Positions 14,454 to 23,345 of a stretch of DNA of 64,000 nucleotides are shown here, in pieces. The notes beneath the pieces were generated by a model. That model was not told the DNA's origin. It ran no database searches and worked only from the letters and a program-made list of their open reading frames with translations. Both the position numbers and the translations under genes were made by a program. Origin of the DNA: Microscilla marina ATCC 23134 (lineage in GTDB: Bacteria; Bacteroidota; Bacteroidia; Cytophagales; Microscillaceae); contig NZ_AAWS01000003.1 of NCBI RefSeq assembly GCF_000169175.1, forward strand, positions 1 through 64,000, given 5' to 3'. Position 1 is the stretch's first letter, and every line of letters starts with the position of its first letter.

Positions 14454-16613
14454 ATGAACAGAATCATTATTACCTGGTTGGTAATTATTATTACCTGCTA
14501 TGGTTCATCGGCACAAAAAACCTACATCGTCTCACAAAAACAAGCTACTCACTCCCTCAGTCAATCCTTAGAAATCCTCGCCGACTCAACCCTTCAACTT
14601 AAGTACCCGGCCGTTAAAAATCAGCCTTTTATCCTTTTTAGTAAATTCAATAAAAAATTTCATCCTCATGAGGCTTATTGGGGGCGCCTTACTTTGCAAA
14701 GCCACCTAAACTACGACGAAAGTTTTGTGTTGTACCTGGGCTCGGCCAACTATGGTGAGGTATACATAGAAAGCCAACAAGGACTGATCGAAGAAAAAAC
14801 CGGAAGACTGGTACCTTTGTCACAAAAAAAAATAAAAGAAGGGCGTAATGCACCTGTCCCTTTGGTGTTGCCCGAAAAATCAGATCAACAACCAATAACA
14901 GTGTACTTCCGCTTATACAATGTTGATCATCGTTTGGTAAACTTTGTACCTGTATTGTATACCCAAGCTACCTGGGGAGCGCGTTTCAAACAACGAAACC
15001 TTGTACAGGGTATATTTCATGCCATTTTCTGGACGCTTATCATTTATCAGTTGAGCTTGTTTGTTTTACTCAAATACAAAGAACAGTTTTATGCCCCTGC
15101 GTATTTTATAGGACTGTCGGTGTATTATGCCTCCGTATATGGCATTATACCGGAGTTTTTTCTAGGCGAAACCCCCCACATCAACGAAGGGCTCTGGATC
15201 AATTCTCTGGCTTTGCATACGGCATTTCTGTATTTACTGATGAGGGCATTTCTCAATACCAAAAAGCATTTCAAGACCTGGCATAGCATTTTTACCGTGC
15301 TCATTAAATTACACTTTATACTTGCTATTGCTACCCTAATCGTGACCATCAGTACGTTTAATCTGGGCATGCTGTTAATAATAATACAGGCTGTATACAG
15401 TTTTACTTTGCCTTTGATCACCCTCTTTTGTATAGCAGCTTACCGCAAAAAACTCAAGGGCAGTTTTTTGTTCATTACTGGCGTTTTACAAATCAGTATA
15501 TTTAGTAGCATCAATTTTATTCAAGTAATGATGCACAATACCAGCAACAACTCATCTATGGTGGCGCTTATTGGGCATGCAATTCAGGCAATATTGTTTA
15601 CAATGGCTTTGGCGCAAAAAATGAAGGCAAGCGAAGAAGGCAAACGTTTGGCGCAAGCCGAACAACTACGCTTGGTGGCCGGGCAAAATACGTTGCTGGA
15701 GCAAAAGGTGAAAGAACGTACCTTAAAGTTGGAAGATAAAAATCACGAAATTCAAATGCAAAATGAGGCGCTCATGTTGCAACACGAAGAAATAGAAACC
15801 CAAAGAGATGCCATTGACCAGCAAAATAAAAAGCTTTCGGAGCGCAACTACCTCATTTCGCAAAGCATTAAAGCTGCTCAAGCTATTCAGCAGGCCATAT
15901 TGCCTCATCAGGAAAAACTGGATAAACTCATTCCTGATCATTTTATTCTCTATAAACCCAAAGATGTAGTGAGCGGCGATTTTTACTGGCTCAACGATAT
16001 AGAAGGTACTACTTTTCTTGCCACAGTAGATTGCACCGGGCATGGGGTGCCAGGTGCTTTTATGTCGCTCATTGGCAATACTTTGCTTGACAAAATTATC
16101 AGGGTATATAAAATATTAGATCCTGCCGAGGTACTATCGCGCTTGCATAACGAAATTTTTCACACCTTGAGGCAACAGGGCACCAACAACAATTATGGAA
16201 TGGATATGTCGTTGCTTACTGTGAAAAAAACAGACGATGTGAACTATGAAGTGAATTTTTGCGGAGCCAAACATTCACTTTATTATGCCACTCAAGGTAC
16301 TGATATGATCATTCAAGAGCTCAAAGGTGATCGGAGATCAATAGGAGGGTTTCAGCCTAAAAAAGTGAGTTTTAATACCCAATCTATTACATTGCCTGTG
16401 GGCACTATGCTGTATACCAACAGTGATGGGCTCAAAGACCAAAACAACCCGCAACGTAAGAAGTTTGGCAGCAGGCGAGTAACTGAACTATTGAATCAGA
16501 TAGTACATTTACCTCTGACCAGTCAAAAACAAAGGCTGGAAGAGGCCCTTGGTGAGCATATGAGGGGGGTGTCCCAACGCGACGATATTTTATTTATTGG
16601 AATCAGACTTTAG
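14454..16613 (+). CDS. 7TMR-DISM receptor with C-terminal SpoIIE/PP2C phosphatase
   Basis: A 719-residue membrane signalling protein. Signal peptide (1-20), an extracytoplasmic beta-sandwich of 7TMR-DISM extracellular type (about 25-170), seven membrane helices (about 185-390), a coiled coil (about 395-475) and a SpoIIE-type PP2C domain to the end. Phosphatase motifs visible: VSGDFYWL, DCTGHGVPGAFMSL, FCGAKHSLYY, TNSDGLKDQ, QRDDILFIG; the metal-binding Asp residues are present. Predicted role: an extracellular signal controls serine/threonine dephosphorylation of a partner such as an anti-sigma antagonist; no partner gene is adjacent. The next gene encodes a paralogous phosphatase with a different sensor. 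About 285 bp upstream of the start holds no other gene. Confidence 0.9.
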   Translation: MNRIIITWLVIIITCYGSSAQKTYIVSQKQATHSLSQSLEILADSTLQLKYPAVKNQPFILFSKFNKKFHPHEAYWGRLTLQSHLNYDESFVLYLGSANYGEVYIESQQGLIEEKTGRLVPLSQKKIKEGRNAPVPLVLPEKSDQQPITVYFRLYNVDHRLVNFVPVLYTQATWGARFKQRNLVQGIFHAIFWTLIIYQLSLFVLLKYKEQFYAPAYFIGLSVYYASVYGIIPEFFLGETPHINEGLWINSLALHTAFLYLLMRAFLNTKKHFKTWHSIFTVLIKLHFILAIATLIVTISTFNLGMLLIIIQAVYSFTLPLITLFCIAAYRKKLKGSFLFITGVLQISIFSSINFIQVMMHNTSNNSSMVALIGHAIQAILFTMALAQKMKASEEGKRLAQAEQLRLVAGQNTLLEQKVKERTLKLEDKNHEIQMQNEALMLQHEEIETQRDAIDQQNKKLSERNYLISQSIKAAQAIQQAILPHQEKLDKLIPDHFILYKPKDVVSGDFYWLNDIEGTTFLATVDCTGHGVPGAFMSLIGNTLLDKIIRVYKILDPAEVLSRLHNEIFHTLRQQGTNNNYGMDMSLLTVKKTDDVNYEVNFCGAKHSLYYATQGTDMIIQELKGDRRSIGGFQPKKVSFNTQSITLPVGTMLYTNSDGLKDQNNPQRKKFGSRRVTELLNQIVHLPLTSQKQRLEEALGEHMRGVSQRDDILFIGIRL

Positions 16614-16658
16614 TAACTCTTTTATGCTTGTTGTTTGTAACAAACTCCTTATACCTGG

Positions 16659-16682
16659 TAAATCAGCAAAGTGCCTGATTTA
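16659..16682 (+). terminator. Weak hairpin after the first phosphatase gene
   Basis: TAAATCAG pairs with CTGATTTA around an 8-nt loop, followed by a second perfect palindrome ATGTAAGCTTACAT and a T-run near 16705. Together they could terminate the upstream transcript. Confidence 0.45.
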
Positions 16683-17027
16683 TTTAAAATGTAAGCTTAC
16701 ATGTATTTTTTAATAGGGGTAAGTGCAACAAAGAAAGGATATAGTGTGTTTGCCTTCATTTTCTTTTGATTGTATTCGCTCAAGTTTCTTTTGCCAAAGA
16801 CTATTTTTTAGGGCTTAGTTTGGCCCACGAAAGTTTTCACGCTGCAAAACACCTGGCACCTCTCTACTTTCACTTTATGGCACAAAAATCCTCCTAACTA
16901 CTCTGGTTACCTACAGGCTTTGGAACAATATGTGATTATTGAAAGGCAGGGTATATGCGATTATTTTGTGTATACCAGAGCTTGGCTCAAACCGAACTAT
17001 TTGATAACCCCTACAGTAGTCCTCACA

Positions 17028-18539
17028 ATGAAACAACTCATTGAACAATGTATCCCACACCACCTCATTGGAGACGATAATGAGAAAACCAAAGCCCGCA
17101 TTTTTGTGTTTTCGGGGGTGGCAGTATCCTTACTGGGTCTAATAATGATTTTGCTTTACCTTACTGTTGTTCCTACGCCCACCAGTAATTTTATAGCTAC
17201 ATTTATACTCTTTGTTTTTTCGCTTTTATTGCTTGTATATTTCAAAAAAACCGGTAATCTGAAAATTGCCGCCAATGCATTGATCACGTTTGGTTTTTTG
17301 GCGCTTAATGTATCTGTGATAGATACTGGGGGTATATATTCTATGGATTTGATTTGGCTGGTGGCTTTTCCATGTGGGGCATTTTTGTTTGTAAATAACA
17401 AAAGTGCTTTTTGGTGGACAGCGGCTTCTATATCGGTGACTGTCATTTACCTTATCATTGCGTTTACGGCTCCCCAATTGCTAGGTAAAGTACAGTTTGA
17501 CCCCATATATAATTTTGTAAGTGTATGCCTTTGCATCGCCATAGTAATTTCTATCATTTACTATTTTGTCAAACAAAATCAACTTTATAGCCTGGTGTTG
17601 GCTCAAAAAAACGAAAAGCTGGAAAAGGCACAAGAAGAAATGATTGTCCAAAATATGGTGCTTCAGGAGCGGCAAGAAGAGATTGCCACCCAAAACGAAG
17701 AACTTATTCAAAACCAGGAAGAAATTATTGCCCAACGCGATTTTATAGAGGTTAAAAATCGGGCACTCGAAAACCGCGACAATCAAATTAGCCATAGTAT
17801 TAGGGCAGCTCAAGTGATTCAACAAGCAATTTTGCCCAATGCCCATAGTTTACAATTGTTACTGGGCGATCATTTCATTGTGTTCAAACCTAGAGATGTA
17901 GTCAGTGGCGATTTTTACTGGGTGAGCAAAGTGCAGGGGCAAACAGTGTTGGCTTCGGTTGACTGTACTGGACATGGGGTGCCGGGTGCTTTTATTTCAT
18001 TGATTGGGCACAACTTACTGGACAAGGTGATACTCCAGCAAAAAATCACAGATCCGGCAACTATCATCAATACTTTACACACCGAAATTGTACAATTACT
18101 TAAACAAGAAGCTGGGCGTAATAATTATGGCATGGATTTGACTGTATGCGCCTGGCAACATACCTCTGACGGTTGTCAATTGTTGTTTTGTGGTGCCAAA
18201 AATTCATTTTATTATACATTGCCCAACCAGTCAGGATATACTATACTCAAAGGCACCAGAAAGTCGGTAGGAGGTATACAACCCGGAAGTATTCATTTTA
18301 CTAACCAAAGTGTATGCTTGCCTCCGGGTAGTATGTTTTATATTGGCAGTGACGGCATAGAAGACCAAAATGACAAAAAGCGTAAAAAACTAGGTACCAA
18401 AAAGGTACTACGTATACTAAGTGATGCGGCTCACTTGCCTACGGCTGAACAAAAATTGCTGCTTGAAAATAGCTTAAAACAACACATGGAGGGTACTACC
18501 CAACGCGACGATATACTGTTGATTGGGGTAAGGGTTTGA
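17028..18539 (+). CDS. Membrane-bound SpoIIE/PP2C phosphatase, paralogue
   Basis: Start at ATG 17028 (503 residues); an upstream TTG at 16920 would add 36 residues of unlikely sequence. Five or six membrane helices (about residues 25-185) without a large extracellular domain, a long coiled coil rich in Glu/Gln (about 190-260) and a SpoIIE-type phosphatase domain: VSGDFYWVS, DCTGHGVPGAFISL, FCGAKNSFYY, GSDGIEDQN, QRDDILLIG. The phosphatase half is clearly homologous to that of 14454-16613, so this pair arose by duplication with replacement of the sensor part. Likely a separate transcript (over 400 bp gap). Confidence 0.88.
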   Translation: MKQLIEQCIPHHLIGDDNEKTKARIFVFSGVAVSLLGLIMILLYLTVVPTPTSNFIATFILFVFSLLLLVYFKKTGNLKIAANALITFGFLALNVSVIDTGGIYSMDLIWLVAFPCGAFLFVNNKSAFWWTAASISVTVIYLIIAFTAPQLLGKVQFDPIYNFVSVCLCIAIVISIIYYFVKQNQLYSLVLAQKNEKLEKAQEEMIVQNMVLQERQEEIATQNEELIQNQEEIIAQRDFIEVKNRALENRDNQISHSIRAAQVIQQAILPNAHSLQLLLGDHFIVFKPRDVVSGDFYWVSKVQGQTVLASVDCTGHGVPGAFISLIGHNLLDKVILQQKITDPATIINTLHTEIVQLLKQEAGRNNYGMDLTVCAWQHTSDGCQLLFCGAKNSFYYTLPNQSGYTILKGTRKSVGGIQPGSIHFTNQSVCLPPGSMFYIGSDGIEDQNDKKRKKLGTKKVLRILSDAAHLPTAEQKLLLENSLKQHMEGTTQRDDILLIGVRV

Positions 18540-18684
18540 TGAATCAATAGATTTTATTTATAACTGATGGAAAATAAGTGCCCTATAAGTTTGTTAGCTA
18601 CCCGTGAACCGAATTTATTGCCGATTTATCGGGTAACTTGCTGTAATGAGCTTAACAGAGTGTAGCGCTGGTAATACTAAATTT
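18540..18684. repeat. Intergenic repeat word between convergent genes
   Basis: Contains GTGAACCGAATTTATTGCCG, then GGGTAACTTGCTGTAATGAG and AGTGTAGC. The same order of words (GTGAACCGAATC, GCTTGCTGTGATGAGCTCAA, GGGTGTAGC) is found at about 45956-46013, so it is a diverged dispersed element. Confidence 0.5.
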
Positions 18685-19701
18685 TTAGTAAGAAAAACGC
18701 ACTACAAATGTTTTTTTTACCCTTACCGCCTTGCCTCTTTGTCTGCCAGGGTTCCACGGTGACGACCCTTTGAGCAAACGAATGGCTTCTTTGTCGCAAC
18801 CATTGCCCAAACCCCTCAACACTTTAAAATGACTCAATTGTCCGTTTGACTCTACAATAAACTGCAAGATAACGATGCCACTGGTGTGGTTAGCTTTAGC
18901 TTCGGGAGGGTATTGCAAGTTTTTTTCGAGGTATGCTGCCATTTGAGCGCTGCTACCTTGAGGAGTGGGTGGCTGTTCTACCACCACAAACACTGGGGCG
19001 TCTTTTTTGGGGTCATACATGCGCAGAAAGCCGCCAGAAGTGTTGATATAAAACTGCTTTTTTGCTTTGTTTACCAAGGCTTTACCTTGGACAAAATCTG
19101 TTGCCTCATCATACTGGCAAGCAATTACTTGTTGTCCATTTTTGTTCAAAAAGCCATATTTCCCCTGGGTGTTTTTTGCTTTCAGTCGCTGACCCATCAA
19201 ACGAGGCGCTAAATATTGGTATTGAAAAGGTGTCAGTTGCTTGCCAGTAGCTTTATCCAACAAAGCAAACAAACCGTTTTGCTTGGCTCTTACTATAGGG
19301 GTGGGTGTGTTTTCTGGAGCCAATACATAAGTAAGTTGACTGTAGGCTGCTGGTACAACCAATTTGCCCCGGTTGTTTACCAAGCCCCATAGATTGCTGC
19401 GTCCTACTTTGGCATACCCTGCCCTAAACGACAACACCTGCTGGTACAAAGGCTTTATGACATACCTGCCTTGGGTATTGACAAACCCCCATTGCCCGTT
19501 TTTTTGCACAGCTGCCAGCCCTTCGGCAAAGGGGCGGGCTTTGCTAAATTGTGGTGGAATGCGTACTTCGCCTAAGTGCCCTCTATAGCCCATCAATCCA
19601 TTTTTTGATCTAAATAGTTTGGGGGTAGACTGTGCCCAGGTGTTTGTATTGCCACCCAGTAAAAATAACAATACCCATATTATCCCTTGTTTTTGGTACA
19701 T
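18685..19701 (-). CDS. Secreted WG-repeat protein with TonB C-terminal domain
   Basis: A 338-residue protein with a signal peptide ending NTWAQ. Residues about 30-230 are WG repeats (NGQWGFVNTQGRYVIKPLY, NLWGLVNNRGKLVVPAAY, GKYGFLNKNGQQVIACQY). Residues about 240-338 form a TonB C-terminal domain (LQYPPEAKANHTSGIVILQF, GNGCDKEAIRLL, VRVKKTFVVRF). There is no N-terminal membrane anchor as in true TonB, so it is not a normal energy transducer; the TonB-C fold is often reused in secreted Bacteroidota proteins. A lipoprotein with the same C-terminal domain is encoded just upstream (6-bp gap), indicating an operon. Confidence 0.85.
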   Translation of the reverse strand: MYQKQGIIWVLLFLLGGNTNTWAQSTPKLFRSKNGLMGYRGHLGEVRIPPQFSKARPFAEGLAAVQKNGQWGFVNTQGRYVIKPLYQQVLSFRAGYAKVGRSNLWGLVNNRGKLVVPAAYSQLTYVLAPENTPTPIVRAKQNGLFALLDKATGKQLTPFQYQYLAPRLMGQRLKAKNTQGKYGFLNKNGQQVIACQYDEATDFVQGKALVNKAKKQFYINTSGGFLRMYDPKKDAPVFVVVEQPPTPQGSSAQMAAYLEKNLQYPPEAKANHTSGIVILQFIVESNGQLSHFKVLRGLGNGCDKEAIRLLKGSSPWNPGRQRGKAVRVKKTFVVRFSY

Positions 19702-19707
19702 ACACTT

Positions 19708-20151
19708 TTATTTTACAATTTTAAACACCACTGGAAACGATTGTTTGACCCTGACTACTTGGCCATGGTGCTCACCAGGTATCCATTTGTCAAAGCTCTG
19801 AATCAAACGTATGGCTTCACGATCGCACTCAGGCCCTATGCCTTTCAATACCCGCAGTTGATTCACTGTGCCGTTTTTCTCTACCACAAACTCTACAAAC
19901 ACCCGCCCTTCGAGTCCACGCCTGATGGCTTTTTCGGGGTATTGCAGGTTTTTTTGTATGTGTTTATATAACGCCCTCAAACCTCCTACTGGTGCGGCGT
20001 TTTTTTCAGGTACTATATAAATTTTATTATCATTGTCCGTTCCCTCCTTTTTGTCAGTGCGCATCTCCTCAACGCTTTGCGTATTGGGCTTTAGGCACCC
20101 CGACAGTAAAGTAGCACCGTAAACAAAAAAAACCAGGTATATGCTTTTCAT
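19708..20151 (-). CDS. Lipoprotein with TonB C-terminal domain
   Basis: A 147-residue lipoprotein: hydrophobic leader ending LSGC (Cys19). After a polar linker, residues about 55-147 form a TonB C-terminal domain (LQYPEKAIRRGLEGRVFVEF, GPECDREAIRLI, GQVVRVKQSFPVVFKI), closely similar to the end of the 18685-19701 product. It lies in the middle of a three-gene minus-strand run (gaps 10 and 6 bp). Probable envelope location; function unknown. The two TonB-C genes look like a duplication with different N-terminal parts. Confidence 0.85.
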   Translation of the reverse strand: MKSIYLVFFVYGATLLSGCLKPNTQSVEEMRTDKKEGTDNDNKIYIVPEKNAAPVGGLRALYKHIQKNLQYPEKAIRRGLEGRVFVEFVVEKNGTVNQLRVLKGIGPECDREAIRLIQSFDKWIPGEHHGQVVRVKQSFPVVFKIVK

Positions 20152-20161
20152 GAATTTAATT

Positions 20162-20569
20162 CTAATGCTGTATAACTAACTTCACCGCGCGTACAGTTTC
20201 TAAATAGGCTATTCCTGCTGGGCTAAGTTTTCGGGTATAAGTTTTACCGTGTAGGGTAAAATGTACATAATGGCAATTAGGATGCAAAGAGAAGTGAGCC
20301 TTTAATACACTTTGTTTGTGATATTTAAATACAATCTCACCATCATAGGGTTGTTTTTTTAAGGGCACATCCTGGGTGGTGATATAATATACATACATAT
20401 CATTTACCAGGTGTTTATCAGTTACCTTGATGTTAAATTTATTAGGGTTTTTCCTTGTCTTGTAAAAAACCAAATCCATTGCTTTGCACTTAGCCAATGG
20501 TTGATACAAGGGATTGGTTTGGCAACCCGATAATATGATAACTAATAAAAGGCAGAGAAGTCTTAACAA
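20162..20569 (-). CDS. Small lipoprotein of unknown function
   Basis: A 135-residue lipoprotein: short leader ending ILSGC (Cys16). The mature part has the look of a small beta-rich domain (KFNIKVTDKHLVNDMYVYYI, HYVHFTLHGKTYTRKL). The only plausible start is TTG at 20569: an in-frame TAA lies a few codons upstream and the signal sequence begins at once. First gene of the run leading to the two TonB-C proteins, 10 bp before the next start. Confidence 0.7.
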   Translation of the reverse strand: MLRLLCLLLVIILSGCQTNPLYQPLAKCKAMDLVFYKTRKNPNKFNIKVTDKHLVNDMYVYYITTQDVPLKKQPYDGEIVFKYHKQSVLKAHFSLHPNCHYVHFTLHGKTYTRKLSPAGIAYLETVRAVKLVIQH

Positions 20570-20593
20570 AACGTGTTATTTTTAATATAAAAT

Positions 20594-20671
20594 GGCTGTC
20601 TCACCCATTAAATACCCCCATTATTTTTTTTAAAAAACATAGTGAAGTGTTTCAATGATGATGAGACAGCC
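20594..20671. repeat. Long-loop inverted repeat
   Basis: GGCTGTCTCA (20594-20603) pairs perfectly with TGAGACAGCC (20662-20671) around a 58-nt A/T-rich loop, between the lipoprotein gene and rocD. Could be the ends of a small element or a regulatory hairpin. Confidence 0.5.
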
Positions 20672-20781
20672 TCTTGGCACTTATTTAAATTGTTATTTTT
20701 ACTAAACAAGTGCTAAGTAGGGATATTACTTCTTAGTAATGGTTGAAAAATAAGGTATCCATTTGGAGATAGAGATTTACC

Positions 20782-20930
20782 ACTGAGGCGAGGCATTTAG
20801 CCTCTGGCAGAGCTCAGCACAGCGAAGCTGTAGCTATCGGTTTTTGCGTTCGTAGCAGCGCTACGAGCAATAAAAATAACGAAGTATCAGTAGTAAAGGT
20901 CACTTCCTAAATCGAAAGATTATTTTTTGT
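20782..20930. repeat. Dispersed repeat family with TAGCC..GGCAGAGCTCAGC core, copy 1
   Basis: Begins ACTGAGGCGAGGCATTTAGC and contains TGGCAGAGCTCAGCACAGCG and GTAGCTATCGGTTT. The same order of words occurs at 22961-23020. A short palindrome GTAGCAGCGCTACGAG lies at about 20852. It fills the gap downstream of rocD. Confidence 0.65.
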
Positions 20931-20933
20931 CCA

Positions 20934-22169
20934 TTACTTAAACTCTAAAATAGTTTGTTCTATAATATCAGCACACTCATGCAACTCTTCTTCGGTCATT
21001 ACCAAAGGAGGAGCAAATCTGATAATGTTGCCATGCGTAGGCTTGGCAAGTAAACCATTTTCTTTAAGCGCCATGCAAATGTCCCAGGCAGTGCTGCTAT
21101 CCTCACTGTCGTTGATTACAATAGCGTTTAACAAACCTTTACCTCTTACCAAAGTTACTAAGTCACACTTGGCAATCAAGGCATTCATTCGCTCACGGAA
21201 AATGTTGCCTAGTTTGAAAGATTTTTCGGCAAGTTTTTCTTCTTTTACTACCTCAAGGGCTGCCATGGCCACTGCGCAAGCCAATGGGTTTCCTCCATAG
21301 GTAGAACCATGCTCACCAGGTTTGATGCTCAACATGATTTCGTCGCGGGCAAAAACAGCCGATACTGGGAAGACACCTCCTGACAAAGCTTTGCCTAAAA
21401 TCAAAATATCTGGCTGAAAGCCTTCATAATCACAAGCCAGCATTTTACCCGTGCGGGCAATGCCTGTTTGTACCTCATCGGCAATAAAAAGCACGTTTTT
21501 AGCCTTACACATTTCGTAGGCTTTCTTTAAGTAACCCTCATCAGGCACTACTACTCCGGCTTCGCCTTGAATAGGCTCTACCATAAAGCCTGCTACGTTG
21601 GGGTCTTCCAGGGCTTTTTCTAAAGCAGACAAGTCGTTGTAATCAATGATTTCGTAACCAGGCATATAAGGACCAAAGTTATCTTTTGCCACCGGATCGG
21701 TCGATGAAGACACTGCAGCCAAGGTACGCCCCCAGAAATTGTTTTTTACAAAAATGATTTTTGCCTGATTGGCAGGTACACCCTTGACAGTATAAGCCCA
21801 CTTACGGCAAAGTTTCAAGGCGGTTTCTCCTCCTTCTACGCCAGTGTTCATAGGCAATACTTTGTCGTAGCCAAAGTACTGGGTAATGTATTCTTCATAA
21901 CGTCCCAGTACATCGTTGTGGAACGCACGCGACGTAAGCGTTAGCTTTTGTGCCTGTTCTGCCAACGCACTCAAAATTTTAGGATGACAATGTCCTTGGT
22001 TTACTGCACTGTAGGCAGATAAAAAGTCAAAGTACTTTTTACCTTCTACATCCCATACATACACACCCTCGCCTTTAGACAGTACCACTGGCAATGGGTG
22101 ATAGTTGTGTGCTCCATACTTGTACTCCAAATCGATGGCCTCTTGACTTGAGGTTATTGTCTGTATCAT
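20934..22169 (-). CDS. rocD: Ornithine aminotransferase
   Basis: A 411-residue class-III PLP aminotransferase of normal length. Characteristic segments: [35 protein letters not shown] (ornithine-type VEGGETA), [28 protein letters not shown] and ILGKALSGG with the PLP lysine at 260. It converts ornithine and 2-oxoglutarate to glutamate semialdehyde and glutamate in the cytoplasm, linking arginine and proline metabolism. Preceded by a good Bacteroidota-type promoter at 22327-22359, so it appears to be transcribed alone. Confidence 0.95.
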   Translation of the reverse strand: MIQTITSSQEAIDLEYKYGAHNYHPLPVVLSKGEGVYVWDVEGKKYFDFLSAYSAVNQGHCHPKILSALAEQAQKLTLTSRAFHNDVLGRYEEYITQYFGYDKVLPMNTGVEGGETALKLCRKWAYTVKGVPANQAKIIFVKNNFWGRTLAAVSSSTDPVAKDNFGPYMPGYEIIDYNDLSALEKALEDPNVAGFMVEPIQGEAGVVVPDEGYLKKAYEMCKAKNVLFIADEVQTGIARTGKMLACDYEGFQPDILILGKALSGGVFPVSAVFARDEIMLSIKPGEHGSTYGGNPLACAVAMAALEVVKEEKLAEKSFKLGNIFRERMNALIAKCDLVTLVRGKGLLNAIVINDSEDSSTAWDICMALKENGLLAKPTHGNIIRFAPPLVMTEEELHECADIIEQTILEFK

Positions 22170-22326
22170 ACTAATAATTATTTTAACTGTGTGTTTGTGT
22201 CAACTTTTTAGGGAATAAAAAATAAGGCACTTTTCCTTCGCAGCGGTTTCGCTCTCCCAGCAAGTGCACCATTTTTTTGGGTATTCCCTTACAACCACAG
22301 GCTCTACGTCGTACCTAAAAAGTGAT

Positions 22327-22359
22327 CAAATATAAATTGTATCCTCAAAATTAGTCAAA
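22327..22359 (-). promoter_or_regulatory. Bacteroidota-type promoter for rocD
   Basis: On the minus strand, TTTG (22359-22356), a 21-bp spacer and TATATTTG (22334-22327) match the TTTG/TAnnTTTG consensus. It lies about 160 bp upstream of rocD. Confidence 0.5.
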
Positions 22360-22442
22360 ATAAGGAAGCTTTAAAAAGTCTTGTTTATAATGATTAAGCA
22401 AGTGTGTAATTCTGCTAAGAATTCAAATTTTTTTAGGGTAAC

Positions 22443-22475
22443 TTTCGATCGTTTGAGGATTATTTTGTAGATTTG
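22443..22475 (+). promoter_or_regulatory. Candidate promoter for rpmB
   Basis: TAGATTTG (22468-22475) fits the TAnnTTTG -7 consensus; TTTC at 22443-22446, 21 bp upstream, is a one-mismatch -33 box. The rpmB start is 55 bp downstream. Confidence 0.4.
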
Positions 22476-22530
22476 CCCCCTCGCTTTTCTAACATCCAAT
22501 TAAATAATTGAATATTAAAGCTTTGTAACA

Positions 22531-22782
22531 ATGGCAAGGATTTGTGAAGTAACTGGAAAAAGAACCCAGTCAGGAAATAATGTATCGCACGCAAATAATA
22601 AAACAAGAAGAAAGTTTTATCCAAATTTGCAGAAAAAACGCTTCTTTTTAGAAAGTAAAGGTGAGTGGATTACTTTGAAAGTATCAACTCAAGCTATTCG
22701 TACCATCAACAAAAAAGGTATTGAAGAAGTATTAAAAGAAGCTAAAGCTAAAGGTCTTTTAAAGAAAAAAGTGTTGCTATAA
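22531..22782 (+). CDS. rpmB: 50S ribosomal protein L28
   Basis: An 83-residue protein starting MARICEVTGKRTQSGNNVSH, the L28 signature, followed by the basic NNKTRRKFYPNLQKKRF segment. Full length. In many Bacteroidota rpmB is followed by rpmG; here there is instead a strong terminator about 40 bp after the stop and no rpmG, so the usual pair is split. Likely highly expressed from the promoter at 22443-22475. Confidence 0.97.
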   Translation: MARICEVTGKRTQSGNNVSHANNKTRRKFYPNLQKKRFFLESKGEWITLKVSTQAIRTINKKGIEEVLKEAKAKGLLKKKVLL

Positions 22783-22822
22783 TCTATTGTAGTTTTACCA
22801 CTTTTCAACTAAAGTATTTCGG

Positions 22823-22866
22823 TCGCTAATACAGGTCAATTATGACCTCTATTAGCGATTTTCTTT
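22823..22866 (+). terminator. Intrinsic terminator of rpmB
   Basis: TCGCTAATACAGGTCA pairs with TGACCTCTATTAGCGA (one mismatch, 4-nt loop), followed by a T-rich tail. Confidence 0.9.
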
Positions 22867-23345
22867 TCGACCCTATTCAGGTATTTATTACTACAAATGT
22901 CTGATGCTAAGGAACATGTTCAAAATAAGTGTCGAGATTGAGGTCATAAACTCAAGGCTGACTGAGGCACTTTTAGCCTTTGGCAGAGCTCAGCGCAGCA
23001 GGGCTGCAGCTATCGGTTTGCAGGCAAGGCAACATCCGGGGGATGTTGAGCCAGACCGTGGGACGGTGCTACGGCGAAAAAAATCTCGTAGTTCCGGCGG
23101 AACTGCCGGGGTAACGAAAGTCAGTAAAGAGAACCGCAGAACGAAGTTCAAGCTCTGCGAAGCTAATTTGTTCTAAATCGGACAGCTTCAAAGTCCCGAT
23201 TTCTTATCGGGGTTATTGTTGAGGGCTATGCCCGAAATCCCGTTTACGGGGCGATCACATTCCTAAAGAAAAAAGCACTTTTTGACACATCAACCAGAGG
23301 CTTTGTGTTTACCTTTATTGTTGAAAATAAAATATTATTAATGCC
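22867..23345. repeat. Intergenic dispersed repeat, copy 2 of the GGCAGAGCTCAGC family
   Basis: From 22961 (ACTGAGGCACTTTTAGCCTT) through GGCAGAGCTCAGCGCAGCAG to CAGCTATCGGTTTG it parallels 20782-20851, then continues with GC-rich palindromic words (AACATCCGGGGGATGTT, GTTCCGGCGGAAC) to about 23170. A 90-codon frame over 22904-23176 is only a translation of this repeat. GC content is visibly higher than in the neighbourhood. Confidence 0.65.

Noticed and set aside
22904-23176. 90-codon plus-strand ORF
   Set aside because: It is a translation of the GC-rich dispersed repeat (shared with 20782-20851); protein composition is Arg/Ser-rich and family-less.
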